Positions 13,274 through 25,300 of a DNA stretch of 64,000 nucleotides are shown here, piece by piece; the stretch's first letter is position 1; the number at the start of each line of letters is the position of its first letter. A program made the translations under genes and the position numbers. Source of the stretch: Todiramphus chloris collaris (taxonomy: Eukaryota; Chordata; Aves; Coraciiformes; Alcedinidae); assembly GCA_025345505.1 (NCBI GenBank), contig JANVCC010000022.1:34483741-34547740 (forward strand). The letters are read 5' to 3'. Below the pieces are notes generated by a model. The model was not told the origin of the DNA. It did no database searches and was given only the letters and a program-made list of their open reading frames with translations.

Positions 13274-13898
13274 AACGCGACAAAAACCTTGGAACCACAG
13301 CCCACAGAAGACTCAGATCTCAGAGGGAAAACAGCAGCAAAATGCAGTGTTGTAGGAAATTTGTGCATGCTTTATTGGAAGGCCACCAGGTCTTTAGGCT
13401 GCACAATCAGCTGCTAATGACATAACGTCACATGAGACTGGTGATAACTGCAGAACAAAAAGCAAGAATATGCTGCAATTGCTTTTTAACAGACAAGGTT
13501 GCAATCAGGACACGCTACAGTGTTGTTTTAAAGTCAAAATTCCTAAAAATCACTGCTTTCCAAAGGAAAACATGTCGACCCTGAAGTTAATAAATCAGAG
13601 CCGTAGTTTTAGGTTGCATAGCAGACTTACAGAAATCAATATAGATGCACTCATCATGATGATCTTTGACAGCAATATAAATACAATTTAGAAAACATTA
13701 CTCCTCTCATTCACATTCCCAGTGTTGTAAGTTGGTTTGCAATGCTAAAGGCAACTGAAGTGACAAGAGAAGCTTTATTTGGAATACCAGGAAGAGGATT
13801 TAGTTTAAAATTCACTGAATTTTTCTGAACTGCTTTTTGAGAAGGTATATTCAGTATCAGGTTTTTAAAATATAGTACTACAAATTCCAGCTCCTTTA

Positions 13899-14111
13899 TT
13901 TAGGAAGGAGTTCTTCACTATAAGGGTAGTGAGACTCTGGAACAGATTGCCCAGAGTTGGTGGATGCTCCATAACTGGATCTGACAGGTTGGATGGGGCC
14001 TTGAGCAACCTGGTCTAGCAGGAGGTGTCTCTGCTCATGTCAGAGAGGTTGGAACCAGCTGATCTTTAACATCCCTTCCAACCCAAACCACGCTATGATT
14101 CAATGATTTCA
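13899..14111 (+). mobile_element. CR1 LINE, 3' end only
   Basis: About 213 bp match the CR1 3' end on the plus strand. The copy begins at TTAGGAAGGAGTTCTTCACT (the RKNFF codons near the end of the reverse-transcriptase ORF) and includes CTCTGGAACAGATTGCCCAG. It continues through the GGCCTTGAGCAACCTGGTC 3' UTR segment and ends with the octamer repeat remnant CTATGATTCAATGATT. The 3' UTR wording differs from the 8476 copy, indicating a different CR1 subfamily. It is strongly 5'-truncated and has no coding capacity. Confidence 0.93.
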
Positions 14112-15689
14112 TAATTCCAACAGAAAACTAATAGGACAAATTTACTGGGTTTTCCCCTTTCAAGCAGGTTAGAGAATTACCACCATGCAATTTAAGGTTA
14201 AATACTACCTCGAGAAAAAAATATTCCTCTAAAGGTGGAACAATATGCCAAGGAGGCAGCACACTTAGGATGCCTTGTGTGAAAATGAGCTTCTGTAGCG
14301 GTGCCATTCCCCCTTCTTACCTTCCTCATCACAGATTGAGGAAAAGGGAGAATACTGGAGCCACAGCCAAAAACATTGCTGGTTTTCAGATACTATCCGT
14401 CTCTGAGAAAGACTTTGTAGCTAATATGGAGTCAGGCATTGGTAGCATTAAAATAGTTTTAACTTAAGCTAGGAATAAGGTCCAGAGGCAAATGGGATTT
14501 CAATCATAGTCTATGTCACCACCAATTTTAGTATTAGTCTAACTACAACCATGCAAACATGAACAGGTGAAAGAGGACTACATGATGGGGATTAATTTTA
14601 CCATCTTTCTCACACATCCTTTGGGTATGTAAATTAAAATAGTACTCATCTCCTATTTTCCATCCTTCTCTCTGCAACTGCACAGCACCTGATAATTTGA
14701 AAATGGTGTTTCTAACTTCAGTAGGCTAATTTCTGCTTCTAGGTTAATGACGGAAATGGAAACCCAGCAAAAAAACCTCCAGTGGCACTGTAGAAGGAAA
14801 ACCAAACTCTCCCCTGACCTTTCCCACTGCCTGAGTGAAATCAAGCTGTTCACCACATCTCACCCACTTTTATCAAAACATCCCAGAGTGGCCAGGTACT
14901 CCCCTCCTTGGGAAGCCATAATCCCCAGCTTCTCACAGTTGACCACAGTCACCCCTGCGTTCTACTTCTCAATTTGAAGCATCCTGTCGTTCTGTGTCTT
15001 TGCCACAGAGCCCACCTCAAAGGTGTAGTATATCCTGGGGCATCACAGTTCTCTTCCTGAATTGGCAAGACCTCTAGCCCCTTTGAAGTTTGCCCTTCAG
15101 TAATGGATAAAAATGGACTTTTACAGCTGAAGCCATAGTTTGTGCCTTATTTTCTCTATCACATGAAAAAGGTAAAGTTTGTCACATGTTTAACCAACTG
15201 ATCATCAGCTAACTGCCTGTCTTATCCGACCAACAGGAATGATGAGGGGAAGGTGAACAAAGTCACCTAAACTGATGGAATTGCATCAAAAGATAAACTC
15301 CTTTAAGGGCACTTTTAGTCAAAACCAACACAACTTTGTAAGGGCCATGCTTTGATGCACTCAAGATGAAGCTCATAAGAAGAAATAACAAACAACATAT
15401 ATACACACATGTATGTCTCAAAGCTGACACCTTGACTCTGTAGAAACAGAATGGAGCTCTGAGTTTTTAGAGCTCGTGTACAATGGTCTTTTCCATATCT
15501 AAGTAAGCAGAGTTGCTTTAAAATACAGCTCAGAACCAAGATTATGTTAGTCCCAGTAATAATAAATAATATGAGCTTTTCTATAAACACAAAGTATTAA
15601 AATTTTATATTTTTAACTAAATAAAGTTATTCTCCAGTCACATTATTATGTTTTGTTGTTTTGTTTTTTTTTTCTTATGTTCTATTTAC
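14112..15689. other. Stretch between two CR1 copies, no gene seen
   Basis: No recognisable gene or repeat body. A T-rich run (15650-15675) directly abuts the CR1 3' end at 15690. Open frames are below 95 codons and unfamiliar. Confidence 0.6.
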
Positions 15690-16686
15690 CATAGAATCAT
15701 AGAATGCCTTGGGTTGGAAGGGACCCCTAAAGGTAATCTAGTCCAACCTCCCTGCCGTGAGCAGAGACAGCCTCAACTAGATCAGGTTACTCAGAGCCTC
15801 ACCAAGCCTGGCCTTAAATGTCTCCATCAGTGGGGCCTCCACCACCTCCCTGGGCAACCTGTTCCAGTGTTCCACCATCCTCACAGTAAAGAGCTTCTTC
15901 CTAACGTCCAATCTAAATCTATCCTTCTCTAGCTTAAAACCATGTGCTTTTCATCCTATTGCTACATGCCCTTGTAAACAGTCCCTCCCCAGCTTTCTTA
16001 CAGGCCCCCTTCAGGTACTCGAGGGCCACTATAAGGTCCCCCCAGAGCCTTTTTTTCTCCAGGCTGAACAGCCCCACTTCCCTCAGCCTGTCCTCGTAGG
16101 AGAGGTGTGCCAGCCCTCTGATCATTTTTGTGGCCTTCCTCTGGACCTGGTCCATCAGGTCCATGTTCTTCCTGTGTTGAGGGCTTCAGAGCTGGATGCA
16201 GTACTCCAGGTGAGGTGTCACCAGAGCAGGGTAGAGAGGCAGCATCACCTCTCTTGATCTGCTGGGCACGCTTCTTTTGATGCAGCCCAGACTGTGATTG
16301 GTCTTTTGGGCTGCAAAGTGCACATTGTTGGCTCATGTCCAGCTTCTCATCCACCAGAACCCCCAAGTCCTTTTCTGCAGGGCTGTTTTCTATCACCTCG
16401 TCTTCCAGCCTGTATTGATAATGAGGATTGTGCCAAACAAGGTGCAGGACCCTGCACTTGGTCTTGTTCAACCTTATGAGATTCACCTGGGCCCACTTCT
16501 ACAGCTTGTTCAGGTCTCTCTGGTATACTGACTGCACCACTCACCTTGGTGTCATCTGCAAAAATTGCTAGTGGTGAATTCAATCCTGCTGTCTATATCA
16601 TTGATGAAAATATTAAGCAGTTCTGGTCCCAGTGCAGACCCCTGAGGTACAGCACTTGTCACTGATCTCCATCTGGACTTTGAGAC
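15690..16686 (-). mobile_element. CR1 LINE, longest copy, with part of the RT domain
   Basis: About 1 kb of CR1 on the minus strand, with the 3' terminus at 15690 (CATAGAATCATAGAATG on plus). Read on minus, it begins in the palm of the reverse transcriptase. The catalytic FADD box (FADDTK, the YxDD motif) lies at 16562-16551. Next come NKTKCRVLHL and AEKDLGVLVDEKLDMSQQCAL, then VQRKATKMIRGLAHLSYEDRLREV-like and LGDLIVALEYLKGACKKAG-like segments (quoted in part), matching the usual CR1 ORF2 C-terminal order. These conserved segments fall in three reading frames (open stretches 16583-16347, 16486-15998 and 16164-15934), so there are at least two frameshifts and the copy is inactive. The endonuclease and most of the RT are absent through 5' truncation. 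Similarity stops near 16686. Confidence 0.95.
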
Positions 16687-19313
16687 ATTTCGGTGGGGAA
16701 CTTTAAAGCAAGCCTTTTGCAATCAGCTTGTGTTCTTTTTATGTGCTTAATGAATAATAATTAGAAACATAAGTATATAAAGAATATATGAAGAAAAACT
16801 TAAAGCCAGACAAGATCCAAAATTAGCACAGAGGATTACTGCTTAATCCTCAAGCTGAGAGCACAGAGCCAGGAAAACAAAAGTGTCGTGGAGGGTGAAT
16901 TTAAGGTATGAAAGTCAGAGGGGGAAAAGGAAGCAATGCAAAAAGCCTCTCACTGAGGAACTTCTACTGTAGGCAAAGGTTTTAGAGTTAAGAGTTTTCA
17001 TCTAATGATGACAAAGTTCTAAGGAATAACAAATAAATAGAATTCACATTTGATTTTATGTATGTAAGGTGTAACCAAATTATTGACTTTTTGTTTTCTT
17101 TGCATTGCTTCCCCTCAAAGCAAAATATATTAAAAATATATCTTTAAAATCCAGGAGACTACATTCCTTGAGGAAAAAAATTATCAACAGGAAAAAATAA
17201 AACATCAGCATTTACTACTTTAATTAAAAAATGCCATTTGCTTTGTTTTGTTTTTTTCCAAGATGCTTATTTTCTCCTAAAGCAGAATTTGCATTAATCT
17301 TATCCAGCAGTCCATTGTTTTTATCGTACAGTTAGCTAAACTTGTGTGCTTGATAGTGTTGCTGAAATTATATATGACAGTGTAGATAATGCTTTTCACT
17401 CACATGTTCAAGCCTGCATCAGTAATGAATATTTCTGAAGCTGCTTTGAAGCTTTGGTTGTGAAAATAGAATGAAAATGTGATTACTGTCACAGTAATAC
17501 TGCCAGATTTCTTAATGAGACAATATTCTTTATTTTTTCTCAGACAAAATTTTACAAATACTACAAAAATTGATTAACACTTAAATTAGGCTTTGTGTAT
17601 TACATTATAGATGAAATTTATGCAGATGTGTCATTTTCCCTCATCCTTCACAAAGACTTTCTTCAGATATTATCATTTTGTTAATCTAGGTACAGATTTT
17701 GAAGACAAAACAAGAAAGAAAAAATAGACCGCTACTAATGATGCCCTGGTTTGACATCTATTTTTCCTCTTTCCATCCCTAATCTTTCATTAAGCATCCC
17801 CTCATGCTTTCTCCCCCGTCCTTTCTCCAGAAAATTAGCAAGATCTCCATGTAGCAGCACAAGCCAAACAAGCCCAAACAAACACAGGACCTGAACACCC
17901 ATGATGTTTTGTCAAATTCAGAGTAGGATTTAATGAAATAGTGTATTTAATTTAGACAACTGAACACATTACTAAAGAACATCTCTTTTGTTCAGAAAGA
18001 CTCAGATTGCCATCACAAACAGGTCAGGCCTGAGGGGTACCATCTGAAGGTTTAAGTTAGAATCCCATGTCTCAATATCATGAGATCTAAATTCTCTCCC
18101 AGTGTTCTTCCAAATGATACCATAATATTCTAGAGGCTCAAAGGGCTTTCTAAATCTCCCTTTTTTAAAAGGGACAGAAACCAGAATGTACTGGCCCACA
18201 AATCTTTGGTTCCACTCTTCTGATTTTCATATATCCATTTGAAAATCCTTAGAACTACAATATATATTAATATCGTAACTCTCAGGAATTCTTCTACAGA
18301 ATACTGCAATTTCACAGAGAAAATGTAATAGTGAAGTATGGGTCCATTCTTTTGTGTATTTATGCATACATATATAAAGATAAGGCTATTCTCTTAAGGG
18401 GAGCATATTATGGAAAATCCTCTAAAATACAATTTGTCTAAATAGGTCTTATTTCTTACTGTATTAATCAGTGTTTTCCCTCCAGTCATTTAAATTGATT
18501 CATTTTACTTTATATTTTGTTTAAGAAGAGGGAAAAAAAAACCTCCACGCATCTTAAGTTACTTCATAACCGCATCATTGCAAAATGCCCTAGAAGAAAT
18601 GAAGGAGGTAAAAAAAGTTTCAGCCTAGTCAGTCACTGAGCTGCACTGGCCTTTCCAGTGAAAAAGTATATTGGTTTGAAAAAGCTATGCAGGTTATGTT
18701 TCAGTTATGCAATTACGATCCACACAATATTTATTAGGACAATCCATTTATTCAAACCAATGAGTATAAATACTGTAATATAATGAACCATTGTTAGAAT
18801 GCATTTTTTTATTTCTTTGTGTATAACAATAGTTTTGAACGGTTAAATTAAGCTCTTTGACCCCACTGAGAAACTAAATGCCATTTTTTGCAAGCCTAGT
18901 CTTCCATGTTTAAGGGTCTCTAGTCTCCAGTGCAGCTGCTGGTGGAGAAGGACCAAAGACTTGAAGCTCGTGGCTCTTAAATCTCAGAAGAGTAGCACTG
19001 ACCAAATGAATAATTATCCACATGAAGCTGGCGAGTATCACCTTGATCACCAGGATAGGACCATCTGGCTTGCCAACAACCTTAGATGAGCTTCAAGGAA
19101 AGACCAACAGATCCCACTCTACAGTTCAAAGCACAGTGATAAGAGTTCATTTGAGTTCTGATTAATTTTTGTGGTTATAGCTATTTTTCAGGCTGACACA
19201 GTACTTGTTGCTTTACAGTATGTTTAAAATTCTGCTACATTCCTTTCACTTGTTTGCAATATGTAAGTCAGAGAAGTAATATTTGTCACAGTTTTGTGCT
19301 ATTTGCTTTTCAG
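16687..19313. other. AT-rich stretch, no gene seen
   Basis: No recognised repeat or gene. The 18600-18900 patch (for example around AGTTATGCAATTACGATCC and CAATATTTATTAGGAC) lacks repeat character and could be conserved noncoding DNA, but this cannot be shown from one sequence. Confidence 0.55.
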
Positions 19314-19338
19314 GGAGTGTGGGAAGATGGAAGACAAG
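19314..19338 (+). other. Possible 25-nt microexon or splice decoy
   Basis: A pyrimidine-rich acceptor (TGCTATTTGCTTTTCAG, ending at 19313) is followed by 25 purine-rich bases (GGAGTGTGGGAAGATGGAAG, then ACAAG) and a near-consensus donor, AAG|GTGAGC, at 19339. The purine-rich body resembles exonic splicing enhancers (GAAGA motifs). Its length is not a multiple of three. Such acceptor-donor pairs also arise by chance in long introns, and no gene is identified around it. Confidence 0.15.
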
Positions 19339-22300
19339 GTGAGCAATGACAAGGACATTAGCAGAGCAGCCCAGTAATTCAAGCTTAAGTTACACAGCTT
19401 GCATTATTCAGCCTAGTCTTAGACTGACAACAATGATGTGTTTGAACCTTGTAAGGACATGGATATAAGATTCAGAAACACTGCCTAAAATGTTTCCTTC
19501 TCCAAATGTGAAGCAGTTGGTTTTGATTTTTTCCAGCACTTCTGCTTACTTTGTTTTTCTCATCAACTTGCTAAACTTAGGTTCTGTTATCTTCCTTAGA
19601 TTCCAAGTGCTTACATACGTGCAATTCCTGTAACTTGTGGCTTGTCTATAGTTTCATGAATCACTGTGCCATATTTCAACAAGCACAGAGAGAATTCAGC
19701 TGGGTTATCTGCCTAAATTGCAATAAGAAGTTGATCCCAATGATATGGCTTGAATTGCTATGTTATTTACATTCCTCCTTAGACAATTTACAAACAAATC
19801 ATTGAAATTAACATAAAATTGTTTTCTAAAGCTATATCAGATTTCTGATAGGATGGACTTTCAAATATAGAACAAGAAACAGAGAAATAAAGAAATAAAG
19901 GACAAGAAATTACTACAATTTCTTCCATTAGTTTCCCAAAAATCAAATCAAAGAGTGTTGGTTCACACAGTTTTCAGATGAGGAAGGAGTCATGACCATG
20001 TGGTTACTTGCTCATATTTTTTCTCCATAATAATGAGAATTAGCACTATCAATGCTCATATTCAATCAGACCACTTGAATTACAGCCCCATATTACAATC
20101 AGTAACTGCTGGTGACTGAAGTTTTACGGATGCCATCAGTACACATAGCAGGATAATCACTGTGACCTTCACCTCTCTGCTTCCAAATGATGCCAGCATA
20201 CTTTAAGGCAGATATTGCTAAGGTGGAAAGAGTTGAGTTTACAGCATGGCATTGGAAGACTGACAAAAACACCCAAACCAGAAATAACAGCAAAGGAGCA
20301 GTGAAAACAATCATGGCATCCTAGAAACTTCACGTAACATTTAGGAAAAATTCTCATCAGCTTTTCTCAATGTTTGATAATAACTTGTTAAACTACTTGA
20401 TAGTGACTATAGGCAAAGGGCTTATTATGTTATTTGCTATCATCTCACTGTTACTTTGCACTGCTGTTTTTATCAACCTATTGTTTCATCTTAAACATAA
20501 ACTGTTAAGATGTTTGAAGAATAACATATGTTTTTGTGATGTGTACAGACTCCAGCTAGAATAGCAAGGTCATGTTTTCTAACCAGCCTGCAGGTACCCC
20601 TGCAGTACCAACATTAATAAAATCTAGGGAGGAAAAGAGCAACCTAACCAATTACAGGAACAAGCTCATCAAAGGAAGAAAGATTTTCCAGGAGAGAAAG
20701 GCTGCTGTTACAGCTGGTGTCAGCAATATTAGGAAACGGAGGGACCAAATGTTAGCTGGGACATTCCAAATGAATTCTGAACTATAAACCAAATGGTAAT
20801 AAACAAAGCTATTTGTCAGTTGACCCCCCTTGGATGTTGTTAACAGGCTAACAGCATGCTCATAGCCTATGGCAACCTGCAGACTCCCAGTGATAAAATC
20901 ATGACAGCTAACAGATGAATCCTTTCTGAATTCTATTAAATAAATTAATAATCTTAGCAACATCATTACAGCAAAACATCCATCTTCCGCAACAGCTGTT
21001 CCTCCATTGCTTTTTGCATTTATTTTCTGTGCTCTTGCCATGCCTTATGCAGTACAACTCAACTCACAGAAACAGAATTTCATCTTATCAATGGCTGCCC
21101 TATAAAAATAGATTATTTGCATTTTTTATTTTGTGCAAAAAACAAGCTTTTTCTTGAGCAGAAAAATATGTCCAGCTACTCTGTCTCTAGAGTAAGCAGC
21201 AATAAAGTCTGGTACTATATAATAAGAATCAAATGCAAACCATAAACAACAGACAACTCCATTTCACCTAAATCTTTCTCTGACTCTTTCAATTCAGCAA
21301 CAAAGTCATTAAATCTATCATGCTCTTGTCCATCTTTAGCTGACTACCCAATGCTAAACAAAACTTGTTAGAAGTCAAAGTATGCTTTAAAATGTACCTG
21401 CTGCTATCCAATTGCTTCTGAGTCTGTTCCAGTTACAACCTGCACCTCTGTAACCTCTCTGAGGTGATCATTTCTGGAAGAACACAGCCAAGATAAGCAA
21501 TAAACAGTTATCTTAGGAAAGAGAAGTGACAAAAAGGAAAAACTTCACCCTCACATTGAGCCCAGTGATCACTTCCTCCAAGTTACCACCTCCACTTGAA
21601 TTCAGTCTATTGTTACTGTTTGTGATACCTCAGCACTTGTATCTAATTCTGGACCTCTGTGCCTTGCCCACCACATGCTCTTTCTAAATCTGCATGGAGA
21701 ATTTAATTAACCACACTTTTGTATCTCCGATGAAATGACCGTACATAAAGATCTCAGTAACCTTTGATCATTAAAATCGCATTTTGCTGTTTGGTGACAC
21801 CTCCTATACTATATGCACCCAAAATAATACTTTGCAGAAGAAGTTTCCCAAAGGAATAAAACCACACAAACGGCGGGTGCTTTTTCATCTAATGGCTCTG
21901 ACAATTTCTTTTGAGGCTCCTATTACAGACAAGCATTTAGCATTAAATAAACATGCTTAGCATCAGACACAGCCTCCTCTACTTCATCGCCTGAATAACG
22001 CTTTTCTCATGTGTATTTCCTCTTGCAAATCGAAGGACACAGACCTGTGAGTTCATTTGCTCTGCCAATTCTTCTGTGCTGTGATTTCCAGTTGCTGCAG
22101 AAATAATTCCTCTAACTTGTTTGGGTTTTTTTTTTTTAATCCTGTTTCTGCAGAAAAAGTTTCTCCTAATGGCGTAAGTTGTGGGGCAGTTCCATGTTTG
22201 ATCTGTCAAAAACTCAAACATCCCTGAGATCTTGAATTCTAATGCAGAGCAGTATTTGCCTCAAATGTTTGTAATACAGTTTTAGAGTTGTTTTCCCTGA

Positions 22301-24162
22301 ACTGGCCTTGGAATGTACTTCAGAACCTGCTTTTGTCAGACAGAGAATTACTTTATGACTAAACTCCTTTGAGTGCTATGTGCCCTGCACATACATGGCA
22401 GTATTTCAGTGTTGGGAGAACACAGTTAAGCCGAACAAGTTCCCATCTGCTCTAATTTATATCAGAGTATCTATTCTTGTCTTTTATTTCTGTAAGATGA
22501 TGCTTGTCCCATGCAAGGAAATATTCCCAAAGGCTTCTTTTTCCTCTACTGAGCGCTCCAATGTAACATTGACTGTCAGGAGGATTACTTAACAAAGCAT
22601 TACCATATTTCTATGCTAAACATACATCTCCTTCCTTTAAGTCTGAAATACCCCTCCATCCACACATTTGGTTTCCTGCCCACACCTGCTGTGGCATGGG
22701 AATTCCATTAGACAAACATATGATCATTAGTTTTCTCCTGCTATTCCCCATATCTATGTTACTATGAAGTCATCAGCCAATTGCAAAACATGTGAGAGTG
22801 ACACTTCAATACACAGAGATTGAGGATTTTAGCAAATTGCTAATTAGGAAGAGAGAATTTCAAAGCAACAAATATGAAAAGGAGGACATTTGGCCCCTCC
22901 ATCCTATAAACAGTTCATCATCACATCAATGCTTCACCAAAAGGACACTCAGACCAAAGTTTGAACCCAGACTTGTAAGTAATTCTAAAAATTCACGATT
23001 TCTTCATGAAGATCAACATCAACTAGAAAAATACTGCTGAGAAACTGAGTTTAAAGTTGCATTTTTAACAGCACCCCCCAAACCCAGACAATTGTTTAAT
23101 AAAGAAATTTTCACAATTACAGTGGAAGGCAGGTAGAATGTGGGGACCTAACACCAAAATTACACAGCTATGTCCATTTCTACTTCACCCAAATTCCATG
23201 GTGCTTTATTTTTTAGCTTCAGCATTCTTGTAAGTCCCCCTTAAACTGTTCTACACAGTGGAAAACATACCATGTTTCCCCAGTGCCCAAGCAGGAGAGT
23301 GGAGGGAGGAAGGTCTCCCCAACAGCTAGGAAGGGCAGTCCAGGTCCTGCTTCAAGGACATTTGCATGATTTATTTAATGATGGTTCAAAGTAAATTATC
23401 TATTTTATGTAAAATATTTTTTAAATGGCTAGGAGGCCCTTTTCAGGAGGAAAGGAGCTTTGCCTTCTCTCTCCAGCTCCAGATAAAAGCAAGGAGAAAG
23501 CCCTGCTTAGGCTTGCCTTCAAGGGGCAGAGCTTCTTTCAGTGGCCCTTTGCTCTCTGCCCATGCTGTGTTCATGTCCCCATCACCTCACCGAGATAAAA
23601 GTGCACAAAATTGCTTATAGCCACACCACAGATCTTGCCAGGGAGCTGATGTAGACTCAAGGTGACAGGGAGAGAGGCAGGAGCAAAGAGCATCAAGAGG
23701 GCTGCTTAAACCAGCACCACATTGAAAAGCCTTGTTCAAATTACAGCCTGATTCTTCCAAGCTTTTCTCATGATGTGCACTTAAGGAGCCAAACTTTTTA
23801 AGACAGGGTCATGCAACCCACTTGAGAAGCCAGGGACTGAGGAAGGAGGCATTCATGCTCGAGTCCTTCTTGGATCATGGCCAGAGTATTTTAGAGTGGG
23901 AGATAAAATTTAATTAAGTTTCACAGGTTAAAAACATTTCCTCACTGTTGTTGTCTGTCATAATGGTTTAGAAATGCATAATCAAGTCTCTTTTCCCCTT
24001 CCATACACACATTTGTTATTAGATTATTGCCCTTGAAAGCTCAGCTACAGACACTGATTTTTTATACATTTAAGTGACTATTGAAACATCTACTGTGAGG
24101 AAGAAACACACATGGCACAAAACATGTAGCACAAAAAGTCGCACAAAATACTTCAAAAGATC
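19339..24162. other. AT-rich stretch, no gene seen
   Basis: No recognised repeat or gene. Open frames of 129 codons (minus, 20652-21041) and 71 codons (plus, 20572-20787, Lys/Arg-rich) overlap on opposite strands and show no known domain. A polypyrimidine tract and CAG followed 20 bp later by GTAAGT lies at 22120-22179; it is probably a splice decoy. Three GCACAAAA-like words at 24115, 24129 and 24141 lie just outside the LTR that starts at 24163. Confidence 0.55.
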
Positions 24163-24655
24163 TGTGAAAAAGGAAGACACCTCACAACTGGAAAGGTAAA
24201 ATGTAGACATCCTTTTATTCACTGGGAAGAAACACCATCATTTACAATGAATTACCAGCTTTATATAGGGTCAGTCAAGCAGACGACTAACCCCTCTGAG
24301 CAGGTGAGAGCATTCAGGCTCTATGCAAGCCTAAATCTCTTGGTTGGGAATATGGATGCTGAAAATTGGGTCTGAATGGGGGAAAATTTGAATATCTTCA
24401 AAGCAGCCTTGTATTATATGAAGGAGAGAGGCCGTCCCTGGTCTGACCCATTTTTTAAAGATTCATGGTTACACAGAGATAAGACTACCCAGGTGCTGCA
24501 GACCCACTGAATCGTCACCTCAACCACAGAGTACCTCCTTAGAACCTGGGGAAACAGTTCTGTGGGTTTAACCCTGCTTATTAACAAAAATAACAGGTTA
24601 TCTCAAGATTAACAGCCTAGCCTGGGTAACAAAATAGCTGCATATATCCTACACA
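24163..24655 (-). mobile_element. Endogenous retrovirus 3' LTR (fossil), minus strand
   Basis: A 493-bp LTR with matching short inverted ends: on minus it opens TGTGTAGG and closes TTTTTCACA. In LTR order on minus it has a TATA box (TATATAAA, plus coordinates 24260-24267) and, about 40 bp later, an AATAAA poly(A) signal (24214-24219), so U3, R and U5 can be placed. Immediately upstream on minus (plus 24659-24670) is a polypurine tract, GAGAAGAGGGGG. This identifies it as the 3' LTR of an element whose internal part extends towards higher coordinates. The flanks (AGATC on the left, TGGCC on the right) do not match, as expected when one side is internal sequence. I cannot assign it to ERV1, ERVK or ERVL. 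Its ends and promoter signals are well kept, but without a partner LTR its age cannot be estimated. Confidence 0.8.
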
Positions 24656-25300
24656 TGGCCCCCTCTTCTCACCAGCGTGACCCCTAATATCTTGAAAAGG
24701 CAGTCATGATCACCCTCCAAATGCAGCTGATAATACTACAAATGACAGCTCAATGATAGAGTGAACTTCAGGTAAGCGTTGTCCTCCAAATACATATGAA
24801 TATCCCTTCTAAAGATCCAACACAGCCTTTATCTAGGGGCAGGAGGGCAACCTTCAACCATTTGAGACTTTAAAAGCACCACTGGTTACAGAGGTTTGTT
24901 GAGTCAAGACTCGAGTAAGGAACAAAACAAAGATGAATCAAGAAGACTTTAGCTAAACTGGGAACCTGTCTTTTGAGTCCATCCTCTGCTCCCTACTGGA
25001 AAGTCTCACCTGCACATGGAGCAGAGAGCAGAGGCTGGCCTTATTCATCTCCCGCTCCAGGAACAGAAGTTAGGGCATGGCGCACTCCAGTAGTCTTGCC
25101 CTCCGCTTCAGAGAGTTTGCTCTCACCTGGTGCGTAGCTGCTCAAAAGGTAGTTTCTGCTGTCCCTCCCCCCATTATTACTGTAACAGGCTACAAAGTTT
25201 CCTGAAGTCCTTTCAATTCACTGGTCTTTGGACCCTGCTTCTCATCCCTAAGAGACGAAAGTGGAAGAGTAAACCATTCAGCTCAGAAAGTGAGGTCTAA
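24656..25300 (-). mobile_element. Probable internal ERV remnant next to the 3' LTR
   Basis: The polypurine tract at 24659-24670 implies that at least the adjoining bases are retroviral interior. How far it extends is unknown; 25300 is only a working limit. No gag, pol or env motif is recognisable in the following 1-2 kb on minus, and no second copy of the 493-bp LTR was seen at higher coordinates, so the element looks incomplete. Confidence 0.35.

Larger units (their letters stand above)
8801..13898. other. AT-rich stretch, no gene seen
   Basis: No recognisable coding sequence. It contains an AT dinucleotide microsatellite (11182-11199), another at 13256-13273, and a T-run near 9041-9051. 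Small patches have a conserved-noncoding feel, for example 9430-9580 and 9895-9975 (several ATTA and TAATGCA-type motifs). Open frames near 12000-12660 on both strands are short and unfamiliar. Confidence 0.55.

Noticed and set aside
20572-21041. Opposed open frames: 71 codons plus (Lys/Arg-rich) and 129 codons minus (hydrophobic)
   Set aside because: Each is the mirror of the other's composition. The basic stretch loosely recalls a nuclear-localisation region, but nothing aligns to a known protein by eye.
22154-22173. 20-nt 'microexon' between a strong CAG acceptor and GTAAGT
   Set aside because: The body is very short, not purine-rich and without context. Most likely a cryptic splice pair beside a T-run.
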